A stretch of DNA of 57,372 nt from CALCKW01 sp033852095 (GTDB lineage: Bacteria > Pseudomonadota > Gammaproteobacteria > CALCKW01): assembly GCA_033852095.1 (NCBI GenBank), contig JAWSVD010000131.1, forward strand, positions 1 to 57,372, read 5' to 3'. Position numbers and translations under genes: made by a program. The notes below the pieces were generated by a model. It was not told the DNA's origin and did no database searches. It saw only the letters and a program-made list of their open reading frames with translations. Positions 43,925 through 53,150 of this stretch are shown here, piece by piece (the stretch's first letter is position 1; every line of letters begins with the position of its first letter).

Positions 43925-44800
43925 GTGAAATTAGCGTTTTTGGGTTTGGGGGTCATGGGCTATCCCATGGCGGGGCACTTGGCTGCTGCAGGGCACGATG
44001 TCACTGTCTATAACCGCAGCGCCGAAAAAGCGCAGGCGTGGGTTACTCAGTATGGCGGCCACAGCGCTGCTAGTCCGGCTGAGGCTGGCGCGGACGCCGA
44101 AATCGTCTTTGTGTGCGTGGGCAACGACGATGATTTGCGCAGCGTCGTCTACGGTGAGCAAGGTGTGCTCCAAGCCATGGATTCCGCTTCGATTTTGGTT
44201 GACCACACAACGGCATCAGCTGATGTTGCCCGAGAGATTGCAGCCCGTGCGGCGGAGAAAGGGCTGCATTTCTTGGATGCGCCCGTGTCCGGCGGCCAGG
44301 CTGGCGCAGAGAATGGCGTGCTGACCGTAATGATCGGCGGTGACGCGGGCGTGTTTTCACGCGCTGAACCCGTGATATCGGCGTTTGCGCAACGTGCGCG
44401 GCTGATGGGCCCTGTTGGCTCGGGCCAACTGACCAAAATGGTCAATCAAATATGCATCGCAGGCTTGTTGCAGGGCCTGGCCGAAGGTGTGCATTTTGCC
44501 GAGCAAGCAGGGCTGGACTGTGCAGCGGTCTTCGATGTCATCAGCAAGGGTGCTGCGCAGTCATGGCAGATGGAGAATCGCTCCGCCACCATGATTGAAG
44601 GCAAATACGACCACGGATTCGCCGTGGATTGGATGCGCAAGGATTTGGGCATTGTGCTCGACGAGAGTCGCCGCAATGGCTCAGAGCTTCCGGCGACAGC
44701 GATCACCGATAGCTTTTACCGGGATGTCCAGCGCATGGGGGGCGGGAGGTGGGATACCTCGAGTCTGCTTGCGCGATTGCACAAAAGCGCTGAGGAATAG
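43925..44800 (+). CDS. NAD(P)-dependent beta-hydroxyacid dehydrogenase
   Basis: A 291-residue enzyme of the 3-hydroxyisobutyrate / tartronate-semialdehyde reductase family. FLGLGVMGYPMAGHLAAAGH is the Rossmann motif, DAPVSGGQAGAENGVL the substrate signature, and GSGQLTKMVNQ holds the catalytic lysine. GTG 43925 follows GAGGAG by eight bases. The substrate cannot be told; no valine or glyoxylate pathway gene is adjacent. Confidence 0.87.
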   Translation: MKLAFLGLGVMGYPMAGHLAAAGHDVTVYNRSAEKAQAWVTQYGGHSAASPAEAGADAEIVFVCVGNDDDLRSVVYGEQGVLQAMDSASILVDHTTASADVAREIAARAAEKGLHFLDAPVSGGQAGAENGVLTVMIGGDAGVFSRAEPVISAFAQRARLMGPVGSGQLTKMVNQICIAGLLQGLAEGVHFAEQAGLDCAAVFDVISKGAAQSWQMENRSATMIEGKYDHGFAVDWMRKDLGIVLDESRRNGSELPATAITDSFYRDVQRMGGGRWDTSSLLARLHKSAEE

Positions 44801-44902
44801 GGGCTCGATCTGGGTTCAATTGCGACAAGTGCAGGTCTGAACCTTTTCGCAAATATCCCGAGTGCTACGTTCCTGCGAGGTGGGCTGCGAGCCCTGATGA
44901 AA

Positions 44903-44929
44903 CCGCAGCAACAAGCGTTGTTGCTGTGG
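44903..44929. terminator. Strong hairpin between convergent dehydrogenase and GGDEF–EAL genes
   Basis: CAGCAACAA (44906–44914) and TTGTTGCTG (44918–44926) form a perfect 9-bp stem with a GCG loop, extended by CCG/TGG. On the minus strand it is followed by GGTTTCATC, a weak T tract. It could end both genes. Confidence 0.45.
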
Positions 44930-44981
44930 CTCTAAACGTCGGTGGCCACTTCCAATATTCTGACTGCTGGTGAAAAGCGCA

Positions 44982-46739
44982 CTAGCGTGCGCGTGCAAGG
45001 GTGCTGCTTGGTAATCGCTGAGCGGCTCGGTTTCGCTGGATGAACAGCGAGCACTCTTGTGCGTTGACAGGCTTGCTGAACAGGTAGCCCTGAGCGGAGG
45101 TGCAACCGCGAGAGCGTACGTAGTCGAGTGAGCTTTGTGTTTCCACACCTTCGGCCACGACTTCGAGGTTTAGCTGTTGTGCAATGGCGATGATCGCGTC
45201 AGCTACCGCGGTTGTGCTCTTGTCATTTTTGTCAATATTGGCCGTAAAGAGTCGGTCGATTTTCAACGCATCGAGCGGGAAGCTGCTCAAGTGTTTCAGC
45301 GACGAGTAGCCTGTGCCGAAATCATCGATAGTCAGTTTGATGCCAAGTTCCCGCAGTTCCGCGAGGGTCTGGGCCGTTTCTTCTGGGTCGCGTGCAATGA
45401 CATCTTCTGTGATTTCAAGTTCTAGTCGCTCTGGCGTTACGTTGTACTTGTGCAAGAAGCGGTGCAAGCTTGTGACGATGTGTTCTCTTCGGAATTGCAA
45501 GCCGGAGAAATTCATGGCAAGGCGAAACCCTTCCAGCCCCTCCCTTTCCCACTGTTGTAGCTGCTGGCAAGCCAGCTCCATCAGGGTGTCGCCAAGCGGA
45601 ACGATCAACCCAGACTCTTCCGCGACAGGGATGAAGACATCGGGTGTGATCAGTCCAAGCTCTGCATGATGCCAGCGAGCGAGTGATTCTACGCCCACGA
45701 CTGCAAGAGAGCTAAGATCGAGCTGCGGCTGGAAGTCGAGGTGTAAATCGCCATTGCCGATCGCAGAACGCAGTTGTGATTCGAGTGTTAGGCGGCGCAG
45801 CGCTTTGTCATTCATCGTCGCGTCGAAAAACTGATAGTTGTTTCTGCCCTGGTGCTTGGCATGGTACATCGCTGCGTCGGCGTTCTTCAGAAGGGTATCG
45901 ACGTTGTCGCCATCCGAGGGGTAGACGCTGATGCCAATGCTTGGTGTTACTACCAATTCGTGCTCAGCCAGTTTGACTGTTTTGGATAAGGATTCCAACA
46001 GCCGCTTGGCCAGCACATGGACTTCTTTTGCTGAGTCGAGGTCGGCAGCCACAATGGTGAATTCGTCTCCGCCCAAGCGCGCAACACTCTCGTTCGGCAG
46101 GTTGATCACCAGATCGGTCGAACGAATGCAGCGGCGCAGCCGATCAGCTACTTCCACCAGTAGCTCGTCTCCAACGCTGTGACCCAAAGTGTCGTTTATT
46201 CGCTTGAAACGATCAAGGTCAATGAACAGTACGCACACGTGCTTGCCCTTGCGTTTTGCTCGGTCGATGGCGGCTTCAAAGTTTTGCTTAAAGAAACTGC
46301 GATTGGGCAGCCCGGTCAAGCTGTCGTGGAACGCCAGCTCGCGCATGGTGTTTTCCGCGGCTTTGTAGGGTGTTGCGTCGCGGATCATGGCGAATAGCTC
46401 ACCGTTTTCGCCGTAATCACAGCTGATCTCGAAATGGCGATCGAGCCATGTCGCATCGTGATTGCTTTGGTGTGGGAGTGGTCCGTTGTGAAGTGCGGCC
46501 AGCAGTGCGCTTGAAATAGGGGCTGGCAGGGCATCTACTGCATGGGAGTTCGGCCCTTTCGCTAGAAAAAGTTCAGAACAACTTCCCATGCCCGGGTGAA
46601 AGTCCACAATGATGCCGTCTTTGTCGAGCATCAGCAGGGCATCGGACTGCATGCGGAGTAGCTGGGAGGAGCAAGTTTGTGCGTTATCACTGGTCATTTT
46701 TGAGTGCTTATCACTGGCCAAAGGCGCATGCGCCGCCAT
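44982..46739 (-). CDS. Diguanylate cyclase/phosphodiesterase with PAS-like, GGDEF and EAL domains
   Basis: A 585-residue c-di-GMP enzyme. Residues about 25–125 look like a PAS sensor. The GGDEF domain (about 132–305) has an intact RLGGDEF at 221–227 and no RxxD inhibitory site at the usual spacing. The EAL domain (about 320–570) reads ESLARW at the signature (351–356), with ELEITED, TIDDFGTGYSSLKHL and VAEGVET intact, so phosphodiesterase activity is possible. No membrane helix is seen. The first ATG directly abuts GAGGAG; ATG 46697 is an alternative start. Confidence 0.92.
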   Translation of the reverse strand: MAAHAPLASDKHSKMTSDNAQTCSSQLLRMQSDALLMLDKDGIIVDFHPGMGSCSELFLAKGPNSHAVDALPAPISSALLAALHNGPLPHQSNHDATWLDRHFEISCDYGENGELFAMIRDATPYKAAENTMRELAFHDSLTGLPNRSFFKQNFEAAIDRAKRKGKHVCVLFIDLDRFKRINDTLGHSVGDELLVEVADRLRRCIRSTDLVINLPNESVARLGGDEFTIVAADLDSAKEVHVLAKRLLESLSKTVKLAEHELVVTPSIGISVYPSDGDNVDTLLKNADAAMYHAKHQGRNNYQFFDATMNDKALRRLTLESQLRSAIGNGDLHLDFQPQLDLSSLAVVGVESLARWHHAELGLITPDVFIPVAEESGLIVPLGDTLMELACQQLQQWEREGLEGFRLAMNFSGLQFRREHIVTSLHRFLHKYNVTPERLELEITEDVIARDPEETAQTLAELRELGIKLTIDDFGTGYSSLKHLSSFPLDALKIDRLFTANIDKNDKSTTAVADAIIAIAQQLNLEVVAEGVETQSSLDYVRSRGCTSAQGYLFSKPVNAQECSLFIQRNRAAQRLPSSTLARAR

Positions 46740-46957
46740 CTCCTCGCTGTCATAGGGGGGCTTAACTTCTCAAGTTGTCGGCCTAGATATCAAATTCTGG
46801 ACAGTAGATCTCAATTTTATTCTTGATTCTGAGAGTCTCTATAAGTTGTTGAGTTCGTGATGTTTCGTAATGTTTACAGCTTTCATCTAAGTAGCCTCTT
46901 CAAGGTGTAAAATTCCTGTAGAATGCTGTGCCTATTCGCCCCAGAGATCTTCGATTT

Positions 46958-47470
46958 ATGCCGGACGCGCCAACCAGACAATTGTGCTTTTCTCTGCTGC
47001 ACCGTTTGTTTTTACTGTGCGAGAAAGAACAGGGTGTTTCCGTGGGTTATTGGCATGAAACGGATGAAAAACTCATTTCTCTCGCTAGGGCGCAATCAGT
47101 TGTCGCTTGGCTCCAGCGAGAAGGCTTGATTGCTTTTGGCCAGCGAGTTGGAACGGTCAGTCTGACTGACCTGGGGATCTCGACTGTTCTTACTGCCTTG
47201 GCGAAACCCGAGCAAGCCACGCAAAAATTCCCCGCGCTGTCTGGTTTTTACGGTGTAGCGAGTGAGTCCGCGGTTGGATTGTGTACAAGCACTTTGAATG
47301 TATGGCTAGATCAGCTCAAATGCTGTTCCAGTGTTTTGAACGGTTCTGCGATCAGCGGCGAGTTGAGCTTGGATACTGAGTTGGAAAATTTGGAAGAATG
47401 CCTGAGGCGCAGTTCTGTAGATCCAGCGAGTCTGGTGCATGGTTTGGTTGAGCTGAAAGAGTCGTTGTAG
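46958..47470 (+). CDS. Hypothetical protein with winged-helix-like segment
   Basis: A 170-residue protein I do not recognise. Residues about 35–80 (ISLARAQSVVAWLQREGLIAF…VGTVSLTDLGIST) resemble a winged-helix layout of recognition helix plus beta wing, so a regulatory role is possible. The C-terminal half is acidic and helical. ATG 46958 is chosen over GTG 46928; neither has a strong SD. It lies alone between the c-di-GMP gene and the polysaccharide export locus. Confidence 0.55.
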   Translation: MPDAPTRQLCFSLLHRLFLLCEKEQGVSVGYWHETDEKLISLARAQSVVAWLQREGLIAFGQRVGTVSLTDLGISTVLTALAKPEQATQKFPALSGFYGVASESAVGLCTSTLNVWLDQLKCCSSVLNGSAISGELSLDTELENLEECLRRSSVDPASLVHGLVELKESL

Positions 47471-47579
47471 CTGGTTACTTCATACAAGACAGTGTGTTGA
47501 GCTAAATGTTAGATCGAAGGGGCTTTTTTACGAGTTCTTCTGTCAGTGCTTGTCTTGGCGTCTATATTTCTTATGAGCG

Positions 47580-47613
47580 GCCGCTAACTCTCCCTGCGAC
47601 AGAGCGGCTTTTC
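47580..47613 (+). terminator. Rho-independent terminator upstream of the export locus
   Basis: GCCGCT (47580–47585) and AGCGGC (47603–47608) flank a 17-base loop and are followed by TTTT. It lies 110 bases after the orphan gene and separates it from the next locus. Confidence 0.5.
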
Positions 47614-47740
47614 AGTATTGATTGAATGAGTCCTAAGGCTGGTATTGCCGCGTTAGAGCATTGGCGGTGATCAGTAGTTAAATTAATTTGCGGTTTTTGC
47701 GCCATTGGTGCGAGGGCTGCCCGTTTGTGATTCAAAACTT

Positions 47741-48880
47741 ATGTACATTGAACATTTCAATCTGTCTACCTACCCCTTTGCGGATGTACCTGATCCACTT
47801 TGGTACGTTCCTCATCGAATTGCGGAAGGGGCCTATGCCGATCTCGCTTATTCGATTATGCGTGAAGATGCGCTTGTGGTTCTGGACGGCGAGTCCGGTT
47901 GCGGCAAAACAATGCTGCTGGGGCGTCTGATGCAAGAGCTCGATGACAGCAATGATGTTCATTTTGTCAGCTTCAGTGCGCTGACTTTCGAGCAAGTTTT
48001 GGCCTATATCGTCGATGGTTTTGACGCGAGTTCTGATGGCGGAGAGCTCGTTTCTAATGTGCTTGCAATCAAAGCCTATTTGGATGAAGTCCACGCTCAG
48101 GGCAAGCGCTCGTTGTTGATTATCGACGATGCCCATCTTCTCGACGAGCGCACGTTGCAACAGTTAGTGTTGCTGACCAACTACGTGATTCAAGGTGTTC
48201 GCCCTTTGACCCTTGTGCTGGCTGGCGATTTCCAGAGCGTAGGCGGTGTGCCCGCAGCGGTTCAGTGCCGGACGCGATTTACGTCAAGAATAGACGGCCT
48301 TATGGAGGAGGATGTTTCCCTCTATGTGCAGACCCGATGGAGAGTGTCTGGGGCAGATCAGGAATTAGCGTGCGAGGATGCTGCCATGCAAACCGCATTT
48401 CGACACTGCAAAGGGAATGTCCGTCGCTTCGGACAAATTGTTGATGCAGCGTTGTCTGTGACAGCAACAGCTCAATCTAATTGTTTGACGACCGATAGTG
48501 TTGAGCGTGCGCTTGCGAGATTCGGTGGCTCGGCCGTTCCCGCTTCGGCGCCTCCGGAGCGGGTGATCTCTGAAAACAGCAGTGCAGATCCGGTTTTAAA
48601 AATTATTGATGGGGCAGGGAAACAAAGCGCCGAAATTCGATTGGAAAATGGCGTGTATTCCATTGGACGTGCAGACGATTGCGATGTGCAACTCGCCAGC
48701 TCACACGTCAGCCGTTATCACGCGCGCATCGAGATGGAGGCGGGTTCAGCAACCTTGATCGATCTCGGCAGCGTGAATCGGGCTATTGTCAATGGCGTTC
48801 CAGTGAGTTCCCATGCCCTAGTCAGTGGTGACGAAATACAGCTTGGCGAATATACGTTGCGATACATCAATGCAGCTTGA
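47741..48880 (+). CDS. ExeA/GspA-like AAA ATPase with C-terminal FHA domain
   Basis: A 379-residue protein. The N terminus (MYIEHFNLSTYPFADVPDP) and AAA module match ExeA-type ATPases: Walker A GESGCGKT at 50–57, Walker B LLIIDDAH at 125–132. The C-terminal 75 residues form an FHA domain with the phosphothreonine-binding residues kept: YSIGRADDCDV, HVSRYHARI and NG in AIVNGVPV. ExeA proteins usually carry a peptidoglycan-binding domain instead. No transmembrane helix is obvious. The frame is open to 47705, but family similarity begins at ATG 47741. It heads the export locus. Confidence 0.85.
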   Translation: MYIEHFNLSTYPFADVPDPLWYVPHRIAEGAYADLAYSIMREDALVVLDGESGCGKTMLLGRLMQELDDSNDVHFVSFSALTFEQVLAYIVDGFDASSDGGELVSNVLAIKAYLDEVHAQGKRSLLIIDDAHLLDERTLQQLVLLTNYVIQGVRPLTLVLAGDFQSVGGVPAAVQCRTRFTSRIDGLMEEDVSLYVQTRWRVSGADQELACEDAAMQTAFRHCKGNVRRFGQIVDAALSVTATAQSNCLTTDSVERALARFGGSAVPASAPPERVISENSSADPVLKIIDGAGKQSAEIRLENGVYSIGRADDCDVQLASSHVSRYHARIEMEAGSATLIDLGSVNRAIVNGVPVSSHALVSGDEIQLGEYTLRYINAA

Positions 48881-48910
48881 CTCAACCAGACCGAAGACTG
48901 AAGGCTTTCA

Positions 48911-50455
48911 ATGAGTGAATTAGACTACTTGGATACAGTGGATGACAAGCGCGAAGGTGCGCGGGTATTCAAGATATTGGGCCGTCGAAAAATGGCTTTT
49001 TTTGTCCCGTTTTATGGCTTGCTGGCGTTGGTCGCTATTGCCGTAACCTTTGTCACCCCTAAGTTTCAATCCAAAGGAACTATAGAGGTGCAGCGTAAGG
49101 CGATAAGCAGTCCAGAAGCCGCGAACGAGGTCGATGAGCGCTTAGCCCGTGTGCAGCAAACTATCCAAACCAACTCCGTGGTTGAGGAAATCATCCGTAA
49201 GTACAATGTTTACGGAGACGAGTTTACGGAAGTCAATAAACAGCGTGTGATGGAGCGATTTCGTAAAGCGATGGCGATTGAACGCGTGGACGCTGAGGTT
49301 GTTGATACGCGCACGGGCCGAGAATCGGCCACGACAGTCGCATTCGACGTCATGTTCAGGCACGAAGACCCTGAGATTGCCCACCAGGTAACCGATGATT
49401 TGGTGCAGAGAATACTGGATTTATCAAAAGCAAGTCGTCAGCGCAGCACTGCCGCCACTGCCGATGTACTGGCAAAAAATGCTGATCGAGCGGCTCAAAT
49501 AGCGACCGATTTAGAGGCAAAACTGGCAGAGTTTCGTCGTGTGAATGCCGGTAAACTGCCTGAGCAGAGTGCTTCTAATTTGCAGACAATCCAAAGTACC
49601 CAGTCTCAATTGCTGTCCGTTGATTCGGAAATCAGGTCATTGCAACAAGAGCAAGCTTTTGCTGAGGCGGAACTTGAGACGACAGAGAAGTACATAGGTC
49701 TTGTCACTAGTACTGGTGAGCGTGTGCTCAATGATTCCGAAAATATTAGGCTGCTCAAAGCTCAGTTGGCCGACGCTCGGCGTAAATACAGCGCCCAGCA
49801 CCCTGATATTCGCCGTCTAGAGCGGCAATTGAGGGAGGCACAAGTGACAGCAGGCTCTTCAACTGCTGCAGCGCTTCCGGAGCGAGCTAACAATCCGGCG
49901 TACATCACGCTTCGCTCCAAGTTGCGTTCGATAGATGCGCGCTTGGGCTCTTTGCAAGTCAGCCGCGGAGAGCTTCGCAGCAAGTTGTCGCGCATCGAGC
50001 GGCTCGCCGTGGGTACACCAGCGATAGAAAAACAATATTTTGCACTTGAGCGAGACTACAACGAGGCGATTTCAAACCTCAACACAGCGCGTCAAAAAGT
50101 ATCGAATGCGGAGCTCAGTGTTGCTATTGGGGACAGTGCGACGGGCGACAGGCTTTCGGTAATTGAGCGGCCCGAAGTCCCGACAGAGCCTAACAAGCCT
50201 ATTCGATTGGCCGTTGCGGTTCTCGGTAGCCTGTTGGCGTTGTTTGTTGGAATCGCCGTTGCAGTGTTGTCTGACTTAATGGATCGTACGGTGAGAGACG
50301 TGAGTGATTTGCTTAAAATAATGAATGAGCCTCCACTTGGTGTGATCGGGAAGATTGATTCCGCGACCGATGTGTTTTCTCGGAACATGGGCATGCTTCT
50401 GATTTTCGTTGTGCCATGTCTTATTGCTGCGTTTTTGTTTTTGCGCCTGGCTTGA
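48911..50455 (+). CDS. GumC/Wzz-type polysaccharide co-polymerase without kinase domain
   Basis: A 514-residue inner-membrane chain-length protein. One helix lies at about 28–49, a long coiled-coil periplasmic part (about 170–410, rich in LAKN, LRSLQQEQ, RRLERQLREAQ heptads) follows, the second helix is at about 431–453, and a third hydrophobic segment ends the protein (495–514). RPEVPTEPNKPIRL before helix 2 is the family Pro-rich motif. The kinase is encoded separately by the next gene. This three-helix form is common in exosortase-linked EPS loci. Confidence 0.85.
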   Translation: MSELDYLDTVDDKREGARVFKILGRRKMAFFVPFYGLLALVAIAVTFVTPKFQSKGTIEVQRKAISSPEAANEVDERLARVQQTIQTNSVVEEIIRKYNVYGDEFTEVNKQRVMERFRKAMAIERVDAEVVDTRTGRESATTVAFDVMFRHEDPEIAHQVTDDLVQRILDLSKASRQRSTAATADVLAKNADRAAQIATDLEAKLAEFRRVNAGKLPEQSASNLQTIQSTQSQLLSVDSEIRSLQQEQAFAEAELETTEKYIGLVTSTGERVLNDSENIRLLKAQLADARRKYSAQHPDIRRLERQLREAQVTAGSSTAAALPERANNPAYITLRSKLRSIDARLGSLQVSRGELRSKLSRIERLAVGTPAIEKQYFALERDYNEAISNLNTARQKVSNAELSVAIGDSATGDRLSVIERPEVPTEPNKPIRLAVAVLGSLLALFVGIAVAVLSDLMDRTVRDVSDLLKIMNEPPLGVIGKIDSATDVFSRNMGMLLIFVVPCLIAAFLFLRLA

Positions 50456-50491
50456 ATTTAGGAGAGACGGGCCTCCGTCTGAGATAGTTGT

Positions 50492-51304
50492 ATGGAATTT
50501 CTAAGAGACGCAGTAAAAAAATCGTCTAGCGCGAGCAAAGCAGAAAGGCTGCGTGGTTCGCGTCGGCACAAAGTGATTGACGAGCTGAAAATTGAGTACA
50601 CACAGACCTCGATTGTTAATGTCCCTCACGAAACACTGCTAGCACACCGTTTGGTGGCTGGACTGGAACGAGACGAATACGCTGATTCTTACCGTATGTT
50701 GCGCGCAGGCGTGCTGCGTAAGTTGAACCAGAATGGTTGGACCTCAGTAGGTGTTACCAGCACAGGTCCTGGCCAGGGAAAAAGTTTGACCGCCGCTAAC
50801 TTGGCTATCAGTATCGCGCAGAAGGTCAATCACAGTGTCATGCTGGTCGATTACGATTTACGCCGCCCATCAATACGAAAGCTCTTTGACTACAAGGGCC
50901 CGATGGGCCTGACGCACTACATCACCAAACAAGTACCGCTTGAGGATGTGTTGTTCAATCCAGGCATCGAACGACTGGTGGTATTGCCGGGAGGCAAACC
51001 GACTTCTCGCTCATCCGAGCTGCTTTCATCACCCAAAGTTTTGCAGTTGACGCGGGAAGTTATCTCGCGTTATTCCTCGCGGATTGTGGTGTTCGATTTG
51101 CCGCCAGTACTGGCCACAGATGATGCGCTCACTATTTTGCCCCACTTGGATTCAGTGTTGATGGTGGTGGAAGAAAGTGGTTCGAACCGCGAAGAGGTCA
51201 AACGCGCTCGTGACCTGTTGAGCGAATTCAACCTTCTGGGTAGCGTGCTCAATAAATCACGTGACAAGCATTCTGCTTACAGTTACAAAACTAAATATTA
51301 CTAA
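50492..51304 (+). CDS. CpsD/CapB-type bacterial tyrosine kinase
   Basis: A 270-residue cytosolic BY-kinase that would pair with the preceding co-polymerase. Walker A is GPGQGKS at 92–98, Walker A' is VMLVDYDLRRPS with D120 and D122, Walker B is IVVFD at 198–202. The C terminus has a tyrosine cluster (Y263, Y265, Y269, Y270), the usual autophosphorylation region. The N-terminal 60 residues precede the kinase domain and are basic. It lies 36 bases after the co-polymerase gene. Confidence 0.88.
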   Translation: MEFLRDAVKKSSSASKAERLRGSRRHKVIDELKIEYTQTSIVNVPHETLLAHRLVAGLERDEYADSYRMLRAGVLRKLNQNGWTSVGVTSTGPGQGKSLTAANLAISIAQKVNHSVMLVDYDLRRPSIRKLFDYKGPMGLTHYITKQVPLEDVLFNPGIERLVVLPGGKPTSRSSELLSSPKVLQLTREVISRYSSRIVVFDLPPVLATDDALTILPHLDSVLMVVEESGSNREEVKRARDLLSEFNLLGSVLNKSRDKHSAYSYKTKYY

Positions 51305-51322
51305 TAGGCGAGGCATCAGAAG

Positions 51323-52252
51323 GTGTATTTAGATTTCTATAATCTACAAGACAAGCCGTTTTCGATGTACCCGGGCGTAGAATCCGTCTTTTTGGGGGAC
51401 AAGCACGGAGTTGCTACTGCGATGCTGGAGTACGGTGTTCTGGAGAATCCAGGGTTTACCGTTCTGACAGGGGACATAGGCACAGGGAAGACAACATTGC
51501 TTCGCTATGTCTTGGATCGGCTCGAAGGTAACGCCGTCATCGCTGAAGTCAATTGCATGCCGAGCGACCGTTCCAATTTGATATCACAGCTGTGTGCTGC
51601 CTTTGGTGTGGATTCAAAAAACGTCGGCATGTCAGAGTTCGTCACCCATTTGCGTAACTATTTAGAAGAGCAAAAGAAGCGCGGAAAAATGCTCGTGCTG
51701 TTGCTTGATGATGCGCAGAACTTGGACGTCGGGGATCTTGAAAACATACGCTTGATGGCGAATCTGAACGATGAACTTGAATCTGCGCTGACTATTGTAC
51801 TTGTAGGTCAGCCAGAACTGCGCAGATTGCTCAAACACCCAAGATTGGTGCAATTCCGGCAACGAATATCTGTGCACTATCATTTGACCCCGCTATCAAG
51901 GGCTGAGGTCCTAGAATACGTACGTTTTCGCCTGCAGCATTGCGGTGCGGACACAGAGCTCTTTTCGGACGATGCGCTCGGGGCTGTGCACGAATTTTCC
52001 GGCGGTATTCCACGTGTTATCAATACTATATGTGAGTTAGCACTGGTGTATGGCTACGCGAGGCAAATGTCTTCCCTGGACGCAGAGACTATAAAGGCTG
52101 TTGTTCGAGACAGAAATTCGGGCGGTATTACCTTGCAGAGCAGTTCTGGGGTTACTGCGAGTGGATCCTCGCTTGTTCGCCCCACAGTTAATCGCTTTGT
52201 GGCCGGAAGCGCGGTTTCGGATGCCGTTTCTAAGCGGGTTTTTTGGGGATAG
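51323..52252 (+). CDS. ExeA-like AAA ATPase of the PEP-CTERM/EPS-locus type
   Basis: A 309-residue ATPase. YLDFYNLQDKPFSMYPGVE is the ExeA-type N terminus, Walker A is GDIGTGKT at 50–57, and the Walker B VLLLDDAQNL and sensor VGQPELRRLL follow. It resembles the secretion ATPase subfamily found in PEP-CTERM/exosortase EPS loci, although no exosortase is in the window. GTG 51323 starts 18 bases after the kinase gene. It is a paralogue of the FHA-bearing ATPase at 47741, with Walker A at the same residue number. Confidence 0.83.
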   Translation: MYLDFYNLQDKPFSMYPGVESVFLGDKHGVATAMLEYGVLENPGFTVLTGDIGTGKTTLLRYVLDRLEGNAVIAEVNCMPSDRSNLISQLCAAFGVDSKNVGMSEFVTHLRNYLEEQKKRGKMLVLLLDDAQNLDVGDLENIRLMANLNDELESALTIVLVGQPELRRLLKHPRLVQFRQRISVHYHLTPLSRAEVLEYVRFRLQHCGADTELFSDDALGAVHEFSGGIPRVINTICELALVYGYARQMSSLDAETIKAVVRDRNSGGITLQSSSGVTASGSSLVRPTVNRFVAGSAVSDAVSKRVFWG

Positions 52253-52430
52253 TAAGCTGTGAATGTTTGGTCGGTTTCGCCGTTTGTTAAGCGGAATTGA
52301 GCTTGGTATATAGAAAAGAGAAGCCTTGGCAGTTCAACACTTATTTGATTTGGATTTTAGAGTTCCGTTTTTCTGTCGAAATATGACGTGAACACATAAA
52401 CATCCACCATCCAAATATTCGCTTGCGGGT

Positions 52431-53150
52431 ATGAACGGGTGTCACAAATTGAAATTGGACTATAAAACAGTGATAAGTGAAGAAGCTGTCGAATCTGACG
52501 TTGCGCTCGTCGTTAAAAAATACGCGGATATCAACGAAAAGGTGTTCATGACCTTGGACGAAGCGACGGCCTTGTCCAAAGCACTGGCGGCCAGTGTTGC
52601 GGCCGGTGATTTTCAAGCAAATTTCATCATCGGAATTGCCAACGGTGCGCTGTTACCCACGCATGTCGTTGCCAATGAACTCGAGCTTCCCTTTGAATAC
52701 ATTCGCATGCGCCGGCAGGGCAGCCGCTGGAAGCGTCGTGCGGCGAAGATTCCCGGCTTTCGATGGCTTTTCTCCACTCTCTTCCGATTACAACTTTTTG
52801 CGCGCTTGGTTGCTCCACTTATAGACAGCGTTAACAAGCTAGAGTCAGAGCGGGTCGAACAAAATACCAAGCCCCATGAAGGGCGCGATATCTTGTTGGT
52901 AGACGATGCCATCGACAGTGGGCAGTCAATTGCCGCTGCTGTGGATATGCTGATGCTACAAGGGGCGCGCAACGTGAAAGTTGCGGTGATAAGTTGGTCA
53001 AAACGACTGGATTCCGAGCAAATTCATGGTGTTGTGCCAGACTATGTGATGAACCGGCGCCTTCAGCACTATCCGTGGTCGGAAAACAATCCACAAGTCC
53101 ATGACTACCGTCGTTGGCTTGGTGAACAGGGCCTTGAAGAGTGGGATTAG
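52431..53150 (+). CDS. Phosphoribosyltransferase-fold protein with unusual insert
   Basis: A 239-residue type I PRTase-like protein. The PRPP loop is LLVDDAIDSGQS at residues 155–166 (D158, D159), and the upstream FIIGIANGALLPTHVVANEL segment fits the PPi loop region. Between these lies an insert of about 45 residues (93–137) that is very basic, then aromatic and hydrophobic (RWKRRAAKIPGF, WLFSTLFRLQLFARLV). Substrate is unknown; it is not a clear purine or pyrimidine PRTase. ATG 52431 has no good SD. A terminator-like hairpin follows its stop. Confidence 0.75.
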   Translation: MNGCHKLKLDYKTVISEEAVESDVALVVKKYADINEKVFMTLDEATALSKALAASVAAGDFQANFIIGIANGALLPTHVVANELELPFEYIRMRRQGSRWKRRAAKIPGFRWLFSTLFRLQLFARLVAPLIDSVNKLESERVEQNTKPHEGRDILLVDDAIDSGQSIAAAVDMLMLQGARNVKVAVISWSKRLDSEQIHGVVPDYVMNRRLQHYPWSENNPQVHDYRRWLGEQGLEEWD

